Numbered from the stretch's first letter, positions 1 through 11,327 are shown. The stretch is 64,000 nt of DNA from Chaetoderma sp. LZ-2023a (GCA_034401795.1 CM067366.1:76765128-76829127), one strand, 5' to 3'. Translations and numbers: made by a program. Notes: generated from the sequence alone by a model not told the origin.

Positions 1-345
1 CTAATTTTCTTATGGAAATTGACACACTTGCGCTGAAAAGTATTGAAACGCAGGCTGTCGAATATACTGCCGTGAATATGTTCTAAGTGCATGCTTTCCC
101 TTCCAGAATTGGAGGACAAATGACCATTTGCACGTGCGGGCGGGTTGGTTTTGCTTGAGAAATTCTGGCCTATACAGACAATAGACTATACGAATATGGC
201 GTCCAATAGTTACAAGGATTATTGAGTCAGGAAATTGCATGCTGGGTAGAGGTGCATGCTGGGTAGCATAGTATGCTGGGTAAACTGAACAGAAATCAGC
301 AGGCATCGCATATCTCGTGCAAAAATGTCTATATCTAACGGAACA
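1..345. other. Unassigned sequence with a short triplicated motif
   Basis: No gene is recognised. Positions 236-284 contain three head-to-tail copies of a motif close to GCATGCTGGGTAG. Its reverse complement, CTACCCAGCATGC, resembles part of the ZNF143/Staf site. That resemblance is from memory and weak. Confidence 0.4.
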
Positions 346-456
346 TGAGAGCTTGAACAAGCTGCAGTATACCTCTGATATTTGTTTGAAATTAGTATCC
401 AGCAGATTGTAATTCGCAAAGACAATCGATCAATCTAAAGATTACGCATTTTAAAG

Positions 457-475
457 CCCCCCCCCCCCCCCCCCC
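457..475. repeat. Poly(C) run, 19 bp
   Basis: Uninterrupted C19. The aligned place in copy B (about 16733) reads CCCCCACCACCC. Confidence 0.95.
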
Positions 476-644
476 GTATAGATCCAATCTGTTACCCAAC
501 TCTATGACGTCACATTCAAGTACGTTAAATATAGGCTGAAGCAACACTAAAATGCGTAATGAATGACGTGTCGCGGTCGTTCGTAAACAGTGAACAGGCC
601 GGAAGTGTACAACTTGTATGTCCGTACAATTCAATACACATTTT

Positions 645-732
645 GTTGAATATTTTGAAAGTACTTTGACTAGGCTCTGCTGCTGCCATGGACAGCAGAA
701 GCAGCTAGTCACATTAATTTCAATTTGTTTAA
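645..732 (-). repeat. Hairpin core of the repeat family (inside copy A)
   Basis: The left arm GTTGAATATTTTGAAAGTAC continues to TGCTGCC. The right arm GCAGCTAGTCACATTAATTT is more decayed. The outer flank ATCACCTGTATAGTTACC matches the reverse complement of the CAGGTAAG flank of plus-oriented copies, which fixes this copy as minus-oriented. Confidence 0.75.
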
Positions 733-2269
733 TAGATCACCTGTATAGTTACCGTGAACTTGTGATTCTAGGAATTCACGATGCCAGCTACATGAATTGA
801 TTCCAGCACGCAGAAGAAATTATGTGGATCTTAGCTTTGAAATGAGCGGTGTACAGCTAGAAATGGCTTCCACTATTACAGGGCTAGCATCAGGTGTATC
901 CTATCTTGATTGATAACATACGTGTTCAGTCCGTGCATGCTTCATCAGTGATGGTAAATAATATGCGTCAATATGGGGATACCTGTATCGATATACCCGA
1001 AAATGCGTAGTTAAACGCCCCAACTTTCTTTACCAATTAAAATAGAGTTTACCACTATGAGCACTACAATTCAAGTACAGCATTTTTAATTACGTATACA
1101 CGTATATCCCTGGAGACCTGCGTCATGGGTTGGATTTCATTTATTTATGCAGCATGCTTCGAAAAGAGAACCTTGATAAGTGCGATATGGTAAATGAATT
1201 ATTGTTGTTAAAATGTTAATGAATGAGAATTTCTTTAATGTTATTTAAACTAAACAGGTGCGCTTTATTGATGTAATAGGACGTACTTGGCGATGTATGC
1301 ATTCTGCCGTTAACACTGCCAATGGCATAATTCCTTTTCACAGATCAACGATATGACTTCATATACTGGCGATAATTGCAATTTATTGTCGTCACAAATA
1401 GCAAATTGTCTTAACAAGCCTTTAAAGAGCATGGTTCAACCGACGAGCTTGAGAAGTAACCTTAATTAAATTTTACATGTCCAGCTCGAGCAATATTCTC
1501 GTCATAGCCATAATGGTGGGATTGTTTATGTTTTAAGCGAATCAGTTCTTCTGAAATGCGCGTGAACACAATATCTCGACATGATAAACCTAGCACGAGC
1601 CTTTGATTACCTGGACGATAGGAAATGAGATTATCTCCGTACACAGTTTCATAATGTTTACAATAGCGTACTCGTGTTTTTGTTTGAGCTAACTGTGTTC
1701 TAAGTTAATCCTTTCTTAAGGAAGACTGCCAAACGTGAAAATCTACCACGATAATGTCTACCTTGATAACCGAGGCATTCCTTCCAGTGGTACATTCTGA
1801 GAAATTGTCTTCTTCCGGCCTGCACATGGGCCATCAATAAGCAACTATTTAGATTTTCATGACCAATTCTAACCATTAAGGGTTTAACAGATCCTTGCCA
1901 AATTGCCTATGGTTGGGCTTCGCGAGACTGTTTCTGTGTTCGAGTATGTTTCATCATGCAGTGCTCTCCATCTGGATCTGGATAAATATATGCGTTGGTA
2001 AAAACATGTGCATATAACTACAGTTACATGTACTGAAATCATATAGAATATAGCAGCTTTAAAATAGTTAGTCGAGCTCTCACTTTTGGCAAAAGTAAAC
2101 CAGACATAAATGATTTAAATGTTTCTCAATTAGCATGCACTCCTATCTCTGTACATCTGTCCCGGCTACACTACAGACCTGCATAAATAAAGGTACCTTG
2201 GCAGATCATATCTATCGTCAATGAAATATACATTCCAATGCTATTGGTAAAATCGTATCAGACCACCTG

Positions 2270-2290
2270 CCCCCCCCCCCCCCCCCCCCC
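2270..2290. repeat. Poly(C) run, 21 bp
   Basis: Uninterrupted C21. The aligned place in copy B (about 18409) reads GCCCCCACTC. Confidence 0.95.
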
Positions 2291-2775
2291 TCTAACCTTG
2301 TGTCTAAAGCAGGCTGTGAAATACCATTCTTGTGACAGAGACGCAGTTCTTAAGTAAATATATCGATGAATGATTCTGCTGTTGAACATGACTTATTAGC
2401 TGTAATACCGACTAATAGCTTTCCTTGTAAATATGTCACCAGAATCCTGATTGGAAACTGTTCGTCCATTGAGATGTCGAATAACAGCACATGCCAGCTT
2501 TGAATTGGGCAATTACGTACGCTCTTGTGCTGTGTATCAGCATGTATGGGCGCATCTAGTTTGTATGCTCCATGTTAGTGAAAGGGATTTCGAGTAAAAC
2601 AGTTACTGCTCACTGATGGGGATGCTGCTAAGAACTGTGACATAGTAGATATGTCTCGTGAATTGAGTCCAATTAAAGTGATGATCATAGTCTTCAGAAG
2701 ACATGCCACATGCTAGCAGCAACATATCTAAACTGTATACGTCGAATGGTCAGGGTGAATAGTCCAACTAGTTTT

Positions 2776-2790
2776 CCCCCCCCCCCCCCC
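2776..2790. repeat. Poly(C) run, 15 bp
   Basis: Uninterrupted C15. The aligned place in copy B (about 18880) reads TCCCCCATCCGCC. Confidence 0.95.
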
Positions 2791-3270
2791 ATCCTCCGCC
2801 ATCGACCTACTCAAAAGTGCCAGTTAGCCCCCTTCCGCCATTGCCCAACTCTAACGTGCTAATAGATCATCAACCAACAGAGAATCATTTTCGAAATTCT
2901 ATTCTATTTCTTTATGCTATTTTAAGAAAACCATGCACATATGAGAGAGAGAGTTTGGGTATGAAACGTGCTTTAGCAAGCTCCAACTGAGATCATACTA
3001 AACAATGTGTGATGTAGCTCAAGGGCTATCGTCAGGTCGTCCCACATGTGCACGACGAACGAGGGGGCTGGTTAGCTCCGAGTCTCGGGGTTCCAGATCC
3101 CGTGGGACATCGCTCCGTGAAATATATAGACCGGCTCCTAAGGCCGGTGGAACTCAATCGTTCTTGTTGGGCCGTGCGACCATTGCCACGAAAATTAAAC
3201 TGCATGGTGGTATCCCAACTATTTGTGTCACCGGTATGTCTTTCCATGTTAATTTAAACTCTGGAGAATG

Positions 3271-3383
<113 letters not shown>

Positions 3384-3620
3384 AGAAATAACGGTTTGTC
3401 AAACAAGGGTAGATCGTTTGACAGTAAATGAGCATATACCATAATACATAAAGTAGATCTAGCTAATGTACTGTGCACGTCTGGTCGCCGGAGGTACCAC
3501 ACAGATTCGTAAATCCGCAGAGGTATCCCCGCAAAGGAGGCATCCGCACAACGAGGGCACTGATTATGACTAGAGGAATATGCCTCACGCGGCTCTGGCT
3601 ACCTAGATGCTACTCTTTAG

Positions 3621-3712
3621 TGTGAGATGTAATAGCCTCGCGCGGGCCTCCGTCACAGGATATCTCGATTATGTGAGAGGCAAGTGGCTCACGTGGGCCT
3701 CCATCACAGGAA
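3621..3712. repeat. Two-unit tandem repeat, about 51 bp period
   Basis: Units starting at 3621 and 3672 share TGTGAGA, then GGGCCTCCGTCACAGGA in the first and GGGCCTCCATCACAGGA in the second. A shorter related word, GCCTCACGCGGCTCTGG, lies just upstream near 3580. Confidence 0.75.
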
Positions 3713-5864
3713 AATGCCTTCGACGCTGAAGCAGAGGAAAAGAGATGAGAAAAAGGGCCACTCTTTTGTTCAACAAAAAATGCAAGGCAAAAAGACTATC
3801 CTAGTGAAAATATAATTAGCGTGATGCATACTGGTTTACGTGAAGACGGGGCGAGCGACTCCCGGGGGATTCATAGGTCCACGCCTTATGTCATTCCAAG
3901 ATACTGCATTGGTAGATGCCGTTTTTATTTATGTGTTTTAGAAACGAGAACTAGTTTAGGCCGCAAGTGGCAAAGATTCCTACCTATCATTAGACATGGC
4001 TATCCAACGGGCGCAGATGCCCCGTTTCCCGTAGGTTGCCTTAGAAAGCATCTACCTCCATGGATAGCGGAGTACATGTTACTGCACAACACATCTGAAC
4101 TGGGTGAGACTCCAGATGCCCTGCTTCATAACCACATAAAACATCACTGGAAGATGGCTACATTTCACACAAGCAAATTTAATCACTGACATATCATTAC
4201 GGTGGGGGTAGAGAGACGAATACCCACCGCGAGTGTCCTTCCCGTACAGGCGTGGCAGATTCCAAGATCTTGCCCAGACACTTCAACGAGTTTGGTGGAG
4301 ATGCACATCTCATCCGTCACCAATCCTGTGGACTTAACTATTGACCTGACATCAGGTTTATAGTCAAATATGCTCAATATGCACTGTGGGTCGGGAATAA
4401 TATTTCCTACTATAATAATAATAACTACATGCTTTCTCAGTGCTTTCGTTCCTTGGCACAGTGTCTAACTACAAAGTATCCAAGGATACAGTGAGAGATG
4501 TATGTAAACGCGCACTTTGGCCCTCACTGCTCGAAAACCTCTGATAGTTTCCCAGAGTCAGATCCGTACAACGTGCAGGTGGGATATCCAAACAATTAAG
4601 AAGCCTTGAGGCTGAGTGGATCATGGAAAGAGACAATTACTTGATAAAAATGAGGCCATATAGGTATTTGGCCAATTCTACACAACCGTGCTGGTGTGCG
4701 GGGCTATATTACCACACAACCGGAAAAGAGGCTTACACTATGTGTCTACTAACGAAGAAATCGTCTCTGACCACTTTAACCTATCCTACTGAGGTGAATA
4801 TTCAAGGTTAGTTGATAGCATGCCGGGCGCAATATGTAGAGCATGGTCAGCAACCTCAGTGTAAAATTGTCGGTGGCGGGAATGAATGATGCGTATATTG
4901 TTGCCGTATAGTATCTCCTAGCGTACTGCAGTCCAAAGTTTTATATAAATAAACAAAACATATGAACTGGATGGCTACCTGCCATATACATAACTAACCA
5001 TTGCAATTGAAACAATATGACAGTTTTTACAGTTTGATTAGTAGAGGTAGACGGTATATATGGGCCAATAACTTAATACGGTGTGGTTAGTTAAGCACCT
5101 ACAGTAAACAAGGATACCATAGACAGTTTAATAAAGAAATAATAAATTGCTGTCCCAAGACTGGTGCGGTACATATTAGTCGTCAGTACCTTATACGGAC
5201 ATAAATTTATGACGATAAGACATAATATGTATGTTACTTGAGTACCTAGTAGTTACTTGGACTGAACAGGCTACTATGTTAATGAAATTGAGACGCTACA
5301 TACACGTAGCATGAGTTGGCACATTCTCTGAGGTTGGAAGGTTTCTGCATGCAGATCCCTGCAGCTGATTTCTGTAGATCGGTCAATGCATGCTGATTCC
5401 AGAATGATACGGTGAAAACTCAGGATGGTAACACAAAGCAATGAGTAATGTCTACTAGCTCATCTCTATAACTAAATCAAGAATTAAACAGTGAAAAGAA
5501 AGTTCTCCGTCCGGCGACGGCAGCATGAAAGTTAAACATAACCCATTAACAGATAGGGTTACTATATATAATATTCCTATGTATGTACATTTGGAAGCAT
5601 ACGGTGCGGGGTATGTCACATTGCTCTTGCAGTGCACCAGGCAAAGTCTACTTCGCCGAGGTCAAAACGTTACAAAGATGGCCACACAACATGCAGTGCG
5701 GTGGTTTGATGTCCACTTCCGCGTGGTTGGCAGATCTAGCGAGTCATCCACCAAGAAACATCGCTGCTCTACATTATGTAGATGTCTACATAGCGGGTCA
5801 GATACCCTCCTGCAGAAAGTTCCGCGTATAGGTCTTCGAAAATGGGAACCATGTTGGCAATCCG
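3713..5864. other. Unassigned intergenic sequence
   Basis: No gene is recognised. A 122-codon plus-strand ORF at 3821-4189 has no motif I know, and ORFs of that length arise by chance in 64 kb. No tandem array or inverted repeat stands out. Confidence 0.4.
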
Positions 5865-6183
5865 ATGAACTGAAAGCTGTGCTAAACCGAGATGATGTGC
5901 TGTATCTATCTGTCGGTTTTCCGGTTCACTCGTCAAGCTCCCACTCTTAGGGCCAGTCCTCGACTCTAGGCCTCCACGTCGACGATGCTCCTGATCGAAG
6001 TTCACCTCCTTGTTCTACTCCCTGGGATGTCAGACCTGGCTGTCTGAACCAACCATGACGAAATGCCTCTCGTATAGGCTTATACATGATTAATGCTCTA
6101 CCCAAGGGCGTGCGCTTATGGGAACGACTCCAGGACGGGCGGCCCATACCCAGCATGGTACCTGCCCGGTCATTCCGTGTCAC
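5865..6183. repeat. Dispersed repeat, uninterrupted copy
   Basis: This block matches 9281-9462 (shared GATGATGTGCTGTATCTATC) and then 11580-11722 (shared GCCTCTCxTATAGGCTTATAC and TGGGCGGCCCxTACCC). Here the two halves are adjacent, joined at about 6055. At the other locus they are separated by 2.1 kb that includes a Tc1 element. The family is unknown. The partner has a promoter-like block in its first half. Confidence 0.75.
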
Positions 6184-6364
6184 ACTACCCCCCTTCTAGT
6201 TTAACACCCGTGACATACGGGCGCATGCTAGGCAGGAATTATAGACTTTCCAGGTAGGCGCGTGGCCTGAGAGGAGTAGTGATGAATGAGATGCGTGTTT
6301 CAGAGAAAGAGCACATAGAGGTGCCAAAGAGGCTAAGGGAGGCATACCTTTAATTTTGATTTTT

Positions 6365-6389
6365 GACCTGGAATTATTTCTTCCAGGTC
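6365..6389. repeat. Perfect 9-bp hairpin followed by a T-rich run
   Basis: GACCTGGAA, a 7-nt loop, then TTCCAGGTC, with a T-rich tract after it. It looks like an intrinsic terminator but sits in animal DNA with no gene upstream, so no function is claimed. Confidence 0.6.
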
Positions 6390-6481
6390 TTTTCTTTTTT
6401 GTATTTATTGGTTTAGTGGTGCGTGCAATACTTAATAATTATTATCATTTAGATCACAGATAATCTAAACAATAGCTCTCA

Positions 6482-6530
6482 TGGGTGCTCTCTTGGATGC
6501 GGATAATTATATCTCCGCAGAGAACACCCA
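6482..6530. repeat. Imperfect hairpin
   Basis: TGGGTGCTCTC pairs with GAGAACACCCA with one mismatch. Inner TGCGGATA pairs with TATCTCCGCA with one bulge. No gene is recognised in 6186-6672 around it. Confidence 0.6.
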
Positions 6531-6672
6531 AGCTCCAACGTACCCAAATTACTATAATATGACAACGTTTTATATAATCATATATTATACCGTTCTTGAT
6601 GAGTATATATCAGTATGAGTTAATTAAAAGTGCACCCCGGGTAAGTAAAGGGAAGCACATAATGTATACTAG

Positions 6673-6695
6673 ATATATATATATATATATATATA

Positions 6696-6735
<40 letters not shown>
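6673..6735. repeat. (AT)n followed by (ATT)n
   Basis: About 26 bp of AT is joined directly to about 36 bp of ATT. Confidence 0.95.
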
Positions 6736-6738
<3 letters not shown>

Positions 6739-7263
6739 GTCAAATACGGCGCGTTTTCGCAGGTGCGTACGGGCAGCTCTCACTGGCCCACAATCCGTCC
6801 CGTCTAAGGCGGGAAGAAAAATAATAACAAAAATAGAATGATAATAAAGATAAAAAGACTAGTTCATCAGGCAGCCCCACCGTAGCTGAGACTGCATGAT
6901 GGGATTATGATATTATTTCGCCATGTTGCGCTGTGTACTTACCTCACACATGACGTGTTTACAACGCAAGGATATGCAACGATCACTGTGTGTGTCATCC
7001 TAGGAATTGGGACTCAAGTGTTAAAACGTATATAATAAGTAAGAAAAATATTTCAAAAATAATAAAATATAATAATGTGATCTTCCATGCTTCGCACAAC
7101 TACTGATTAAATCTGCTGCATCCGCGGCAGAAATGCCCATAAACATCTGCTGTGAAGTTCCCCCAGCGAGTCTGGGTACCACAGTTTATAGTGGAGGGTC
7201 GTGGCGAATGTACTACACTGGCTGATATCTCACCACTAAATATGGCCCTATCTAGAATGTTTG

Positions 7264-8364
7264 CTACACTTGATGATGCGGGAGATGTCGTGGTTGGGTA
7301 AGAATGTTCCTGTTCGTAACAGGTGATGCGGTTAATGGTGCTGGCGTGGTGTTCGCTGTCATGACTGTCATGCTCGAAGTGGTCGATGCTGTTAGTGCTG
7401 TTGGTGCTGTTGATGCCGTTGGTGCTGTTGGTGCCGTGGAGGTTCCTAGAGTAGTAAGATGTATGACCGGATGCGGGAGAGATGCTGCTGTGGTGACGGC
7501 TTGAGACGAAAGTCTTCGGATCTTCGCGGCCTTTAGTAACTGACTGGCTGTGGTTCGCGGTACTGGAAAGATCTCCTGAGAATGCGCGATACGTTTCCTC
7601 CCGGTGTATAAATGGTCTGGCGTCGTGGACTTGCGAATGGCTGGATTGTTGAAACTGGTGTGTTGTGATGATGTGAAGATACTGGGTGCGGTGGTGACTG
7701 TAGCTACTTTATCCGTGTGGCCGGTCTCCTCGTCAATGATAAGATCGTCAGGAGATGGTGACCGTGGATAATGCGGTATCTCCACGTCTGGAGGTGACGT
7801 GATTACTGGGATTGGCTGGCCGACGGTGGGTGTTGTCGTTGCTGCGGGTGCAGGTGCGGTGGCGGTGGCTGATGCTGGCGACTTGCGGTTGACTGATAAT
7901 GCAGTGACTGTAGGTGCTGCCGGACTGGAACATGCAGGTGATGTATGTACCTTTCCTGTACCGGCTACCGGAGTGGATGGCGCTGATGGTGGTGCCGTAA
8001 CTGTTGCTGCATAATGTCTGAAAGCGCGATGTGCTGTAGTTACTGTGGCGGTGGTTGAATGGTGACGAGTGCTTTCTGGGTGACGATGCATGGTGTTCTT
8101 GGTTCTGGCCATCTTCTCTGTTGGGAGTACGTTTAACGGAAGCCTGGTCTCGAAGCCAGTGGCCAGCACTTCAATGTTCTCACTTTCTTCTCCAGGAATC
8201 AAGGTTACTTCTAGAACACAATGTTTATATTTTAACGTGTGTGTTACTCCGTAGTCGGTTGCAGTGTCGAGATACCGACAGTCTGTACAAAAAGCACGTT
8301 GAAATAAATGGTCTCTGTTGACATGTAATGTTAAATCAGAATTACATGCGAAGGAGCGGGTGCA
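7264..8364 (-). CDS. C2H2 zinc-finger protein with Thr/Ala/Pro-rich tail, probable exon or element ORF
   Basis: An open minus-strand frame of about 366 codons that ends in a stop, in a locally GC-rich block. Its first residues form a finger half: the second Cys at residue 1, Phe 5, Leu 11, His 14 and His 19 follow the C-x3-F-x5-L-x2-H-x4-H pattern. A second finger is complete: Cys 26, Cys 29, His 42 and His 48 (C-x2-C-x12-H-x5-H). After residue 85, which begins MARTKNT like a histone H3 tail, the chain is low-complexity Thr/Ala/Pro/Ser with a PRSPSPDD patch. The first Cys of finger 1 is missing because a stop lies two codons upstream. A splice acceptor, AACAG|TGC, sits exactly there, so the finger may be split by an intron. 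Alternatively a nonsense mutation breaks a longer ORF, since the same frame stays open upstream to about 8480 and reads protein-like (KKCPCAAL). It could be a host zinc-finger gene or the N-terminal fingers of an R2/NeSL-type LINE. No reverse transcriptase follows it. Confidence 0.5.
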   Translation of the reverse strand, partial: CTRSFACNSDLTLHVNRDHLFQRAFCTDCRYLDTATDYGVTHTLKYKHCVLEVTLIPGEESENIEVLATGFETRLPLNVLPTEKMARTKNTMHRHPESTRHHSTTATVTTAHRAFRHYAATVTAPPSAPSTPVAGTGKVHTSPACSSPAAPTVTALSVNRKSPASATATAPAPAATTTPTVGQPIPVITSPPDVEIPHYPRSPSPDDLIIDEETGHTDKVATVTTAPSIFTSSQHTSFNNPAIRKSTTPDHLYTGRKRIAHSQEIFPVPRTTASQLLKAAKIRRLSSQAVTTAASLPHPVIHLTTLGTSTAPTAPTASTAPTALTASTTSSMTVMTANTTPAPLTASPVTNRNILTQPRHLPHHQV

Positions 8365-8367
8365 CTG

Positions 8368-9280
8368 TTATCCGCTGGATTGAAGCGCAGCACAAGGACA
8401 CTTCTTTGTAGATGAAGGCAACACCAACTCTTCTGATGTATCTGATAAAGCCAGGTCCTCGTGGAGAGGTATTTTAGTCCCGCATAATAATTGTGGTGTG
8501 AGTAGCCTGCCCTAATCCAATTCCCTATCTCTTCATAACTTTCCAGACTTAGTAATATAGTAATTAAATAATAATTAAAAACAGCAGAATTTAGTTTTCG
8601 ACATGAAAGAAGACTAATGCTATATGTTCTTCCCTGGTGTCGAGTTTTGATGGGAAGACGAAGTTGCAGTGCGCGATTCTCCTTTTTATACGATTTGCTG
8701 ACGTTACAGGCGGGCGGGTGACCACACCCGAATGTTCCAGGGTGATTCGGCCACGCCCTACATGGAATGTTTTAGTTTATGTATTCCTGGAGTCGGATGA
8801 ATTATTCCTCCCGCATAACGGGAGTACTTTTAATTATAGGAAGACTAGTCTACTAACTTCGTCTTTATTCTGCAGGGTTCTAATTCTCTGATCAACGTAA
8901 AAGCTTGGAACTACTTATTTCCGTGGAGGCTCACCTTTTAATTAGAGTGAACCGGTTTTACAGATTGGGTGCTTATTAACTCGCCTCTTTTAATTTCAGG
9001 CTGGAGCGCCCAATGGGGTGTGTGAGAGCACGGTGACGTCAGCAGCAATTGCCCCCGACTCACCCCTCTCGACTCCTCCATCACGCTGTGGTAGTCGCGT
9101 ATTTGGGCGGCTCTTTTGTTTAAAGCCTTAGATCAAATTTACTGGGAATAACAGTAAAGTCACATGTTTCATGAAAACACGTGGTTGATCAGAAACTTAT
9201 ACATTGTTGACGTTAATGGCGGAGCATTGATACTGATGAGTATGTGTTGTTGATGCGAAAGATGGAAATATATTGAGTGA
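8368..9280. other. Unassigned sequence with GC-rich promoter-like patches
   Basis: No gene is recognised. A GC-rich patch at 8700-8760 and a canonical TGACGTCA at 9034-9041, near a CCAAT word at about 9010, lie upstream of the minus-strand zinc-finger region. They could be regulatory, but nothing ties them to a transcript. Confidence 0.3.
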
Positions 9281-9462
9281 GCTGAACTCAAAGCCGTGCA
9301 GAACCAAGATGATGTGCTGTATCTATCTGTCGGAGTTCCAGTTCACTCGTCAAGCTCCAACTGTTAGGACTCTCGGCCTCCACGCCGACGATGCTCCTGA
9401 TCTTCGAATTTCACCCCTTTTATACTCGCTGGGACGTCTGAGCTGGCTGTTTAAACCAACCA
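9281..9462. repeat. Dispersed repeat, first half of the interrupted copy
   Basis: This aligns to 5867-6054 through GATGATGTGCTGTATCTATC, CACTCGTCAAGCTCC and CGACGATGCTCCTGATC. The match stops at AACCAACCA. The second half resumes 2.1 kb away at 11580. Confidence 0.75.
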
Positions 9463-9486
9463 GCGATCGCTGTACCAACCAATCAG
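9414..9486 (-). promoter_or_regulatory. TATA plus inverted CCAAT module
   Basis: On the minus strand CTGATTGG (9478-9486) is followed about 50 bp later by GTATAAAAGGGG (9414-9425). A very similar arrangement occurs at 21393-21452. In the related repeat at 5865-6183 the TATA word is not preserved. It may be the promoter of a decayed mobile element. Confidence 0.35.
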
Positions 9487-9628
9487 CGTGCTAGAATACT
9501 GTGACGTGTACACAATTATCTATATATTACTATATGTATAGATGTGTAGTGTGACGTAGTATGTCACGTGTACACAACTCATTATCTAGCTAGCTATATA
9601 TATTTATATATATATATATATATATATA

Positions 9629-11243
9629 CACCTGTGCAAAAGTTAAGCACCACCCTATTTTTACGCACATGCGAGGGTATATTCATGTGCTATGAAGAAA
9701 GCAATAGCATAAACATTTATGTACCCATCCATCTGAGTGCAAGAAGTAATAATGCAACTAGAGGAATGCTGATTATGATGGTGGGGAAACACTGTATGTT
9801 TTTGTTTGAACTTGAAAACGAGGCCTGAATATGGTTACGTTGACACAACTGACAACTATTGCCCTACAGTTGACACACGTGGCTAGATTGTCATTAATGG
9901 TGTCTGAAAACGAAGGTTAACATCTGTGCACGAGTTGAGACTGTCATTATTAATACCGGGTATATCCACCTTGTTCCTGGATGACGGCCTGGACACGACG
10001 TCTCATGCTGGTCACCAACCGACTGATACGCCATTGTGGTATTCGTTGCCATTCAAGATGGAGTGCGTCTGTTAATTCCTGTAGGTTCTGCACAGGAGGA
10101 TCCCTCCTTCTCACCATGTTTCCCAGAATGCCCCAGATATGCTCAATAGGGTTCATGTCGGGGCTCCTTGCTGGCCATGGTAGGGTTTCGATGGCATTCT
10201 GGCGGAGGTATTCATGCACAGCTCTAGCACGATGTGGTCGGGCGTTGTCATCCATGAATATAGGGTGGGTTCCAGGTGCATGATTTACAAAATGAGGGAC
10301 CACAACTCTATCCAGTATGGAATCTTGATATCTTTGTCCATTTAGTGTTCCAGGTACAGTCAACAGATCCAGCTTACAATCAAATGAGATGCACCCCCAT
10401 GTCATAACGGAACCTCCACCAAATGGAACTTCTTCCATGATGTTACGTTGGTCGTACGCCGTGCGTCTGGACCTCCATACACGAGTTCGACCATCTGTGG
10501 CATGAAGCAGGAACCGACTTTCATCGGACCAGTGTACCCGTCTCCAGGATCTCATGTTCCAGTGTCTTCTTTCGTTGCACCACCTCAGACGCTCCTCTTT
10601 GTGGTGTGCAGAGAGGAGAGGACGTCTGACAGGTCTCCTAGCTTTCATGCCAGCAGCATACAGTCTCCTTTTGACACTCTATTGCGCGTTTCCCATTGCT
10701 GGCTGAGCACTCTGCTGTTGGTGAATGGAGATCTCCTAACAAGGCGTACTAGGGCTCGATCATCACGGGCAGTAGTCTTCTTCGGTCTTCCAGATCTAGG
10801 CCTGTCCTTCACCTCGTTAGTTTGCCCATGTTTTACAATCAAACGACTGATTACAGTATGGTTAATGTTCAGCTGTCTGCCAATCTCTCTGCATGACATA
10901 CCAGTGGTATGCATGCCTATGATTTGCCATTTCACACGATCACTTAACCTTCGTCTTGCCATAGTGGTTCACAATCAAGAGCTAATTCTCTCTGTACAAA
11001 TAAACCACGGTCATGAACACAAAATTCCTAATGTTCTACACCTCAAACTGGACTTTTACATAACTGAACACGTGTGCTGTTTCCCGCCACGCACGGACAT
11101 CAAGCGGCGTGAAGTCATGCATGCATGTGCATTTCGTACTTGGAATTATGTCAGCTAACGCGGGGACAAAGAGTATGGCAGCCTAGTTGTACCATCATGT
11201 TTCTACGTTCTATTGTTTTTGCTGGTGCTTAACTTTTGCACAG

Positions 11244-11246
<3 letters not shown>
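9629..11246 (-). mobile_element. Tc1/mariner (DD34E) transposon, copy 1
   Basis: The ends are 24-bp perfect terminal inverted repeats beginning CACCTGTGCAAAAGTTAAGC, flanked on both sides by TA as expected for Tc1/mariner target duplication. It is inserted inside an (AT)n tract. The element is 1618 bp and nearly identical to copy 2 at 54811-56466. Relative to that copy it lacks 13 bp in the transposase gene, 25 bp between TAAT words near 11027 and one T near the left end, and has one extra C. Those four changes account exactly for the 38-bp length difference. High identity between copies suggests recent mobility. Confidence 0.96.
9950..10962 (-). pseudogene. Tc1 transposase, frameshifted (copy 1)
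   Basis: This encodes the cut-and-paste transposase that binds the inverted repeats and integrates at TA. The N-terminal part (start MARRRLSD at 10962) has a helix-turn-helix and a GRPKK motif. The C-terminal part carries the catalytic triad: the Asp of WSDESRF, the Asp of MDDNARPH and the Glu of PIEHIW, with exactly 34 residues between the last two. The intact length would be about 341 residues, normal for Tc1. A 13-bp deletion near 10676, between TTGAC direct repeats, shifts the frame between the DNA-binding and catalytic parts, so no full protein is made. Copy 2 has no deletion there but is broken elsewhere. Confidence 0.93.

Positions 11247-11324
<78 letters not shown>
11247..11324. repeat. 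(AT)n microsatellite
   Basis: About 78 bp of AT immediately outside the Tc1 end. With 9598-9628 it marks the AT tract that Tc1 copy 1 entered. Confidence 0.95.

Positions 11325-11327
<3 letters not shown>

Larger units (their letters stand above)
346..2885 (-). repeat. Long copy A of the CRE-hairpin dispersed repeat family
   Basis: This block is colinear with 16627-18935 over its whole length, with clear but diverged similarity. Shared landmarks include GTATCCAGCAGATTGTAATT, GACGTCACATTCAAGTACGT, GTGGATCTTAGCTTTGAAAT and GAGATGTCGAATAACAGCAC. It contains the family hairpin at 645-732, in the orientation opposite to copies such as 36471-36562. No coding potential is seen. Three homopolymer C runs (457-475, 2270-2290, 2776-2790) sit exactly where copy B has only about five C. 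It could be one long element copy or an old segmental duplication. The many partial copies elsewhere favour an element. Confidence 0.8.

Noticed and set aside
6365-6400. Rho-independent-type terminator
   Set aside because: The hairpin plus T-run has the right look, but the window is animal DNA with no bacterial gene nearby.
10448-11158. 236-codon plus-strand ORF overlapping Tc1 copy 1
   Set aside because: It is antisense to the transposase, which carries the recognisable DD34E motifs. A similar antisense frame appears in copy 2.
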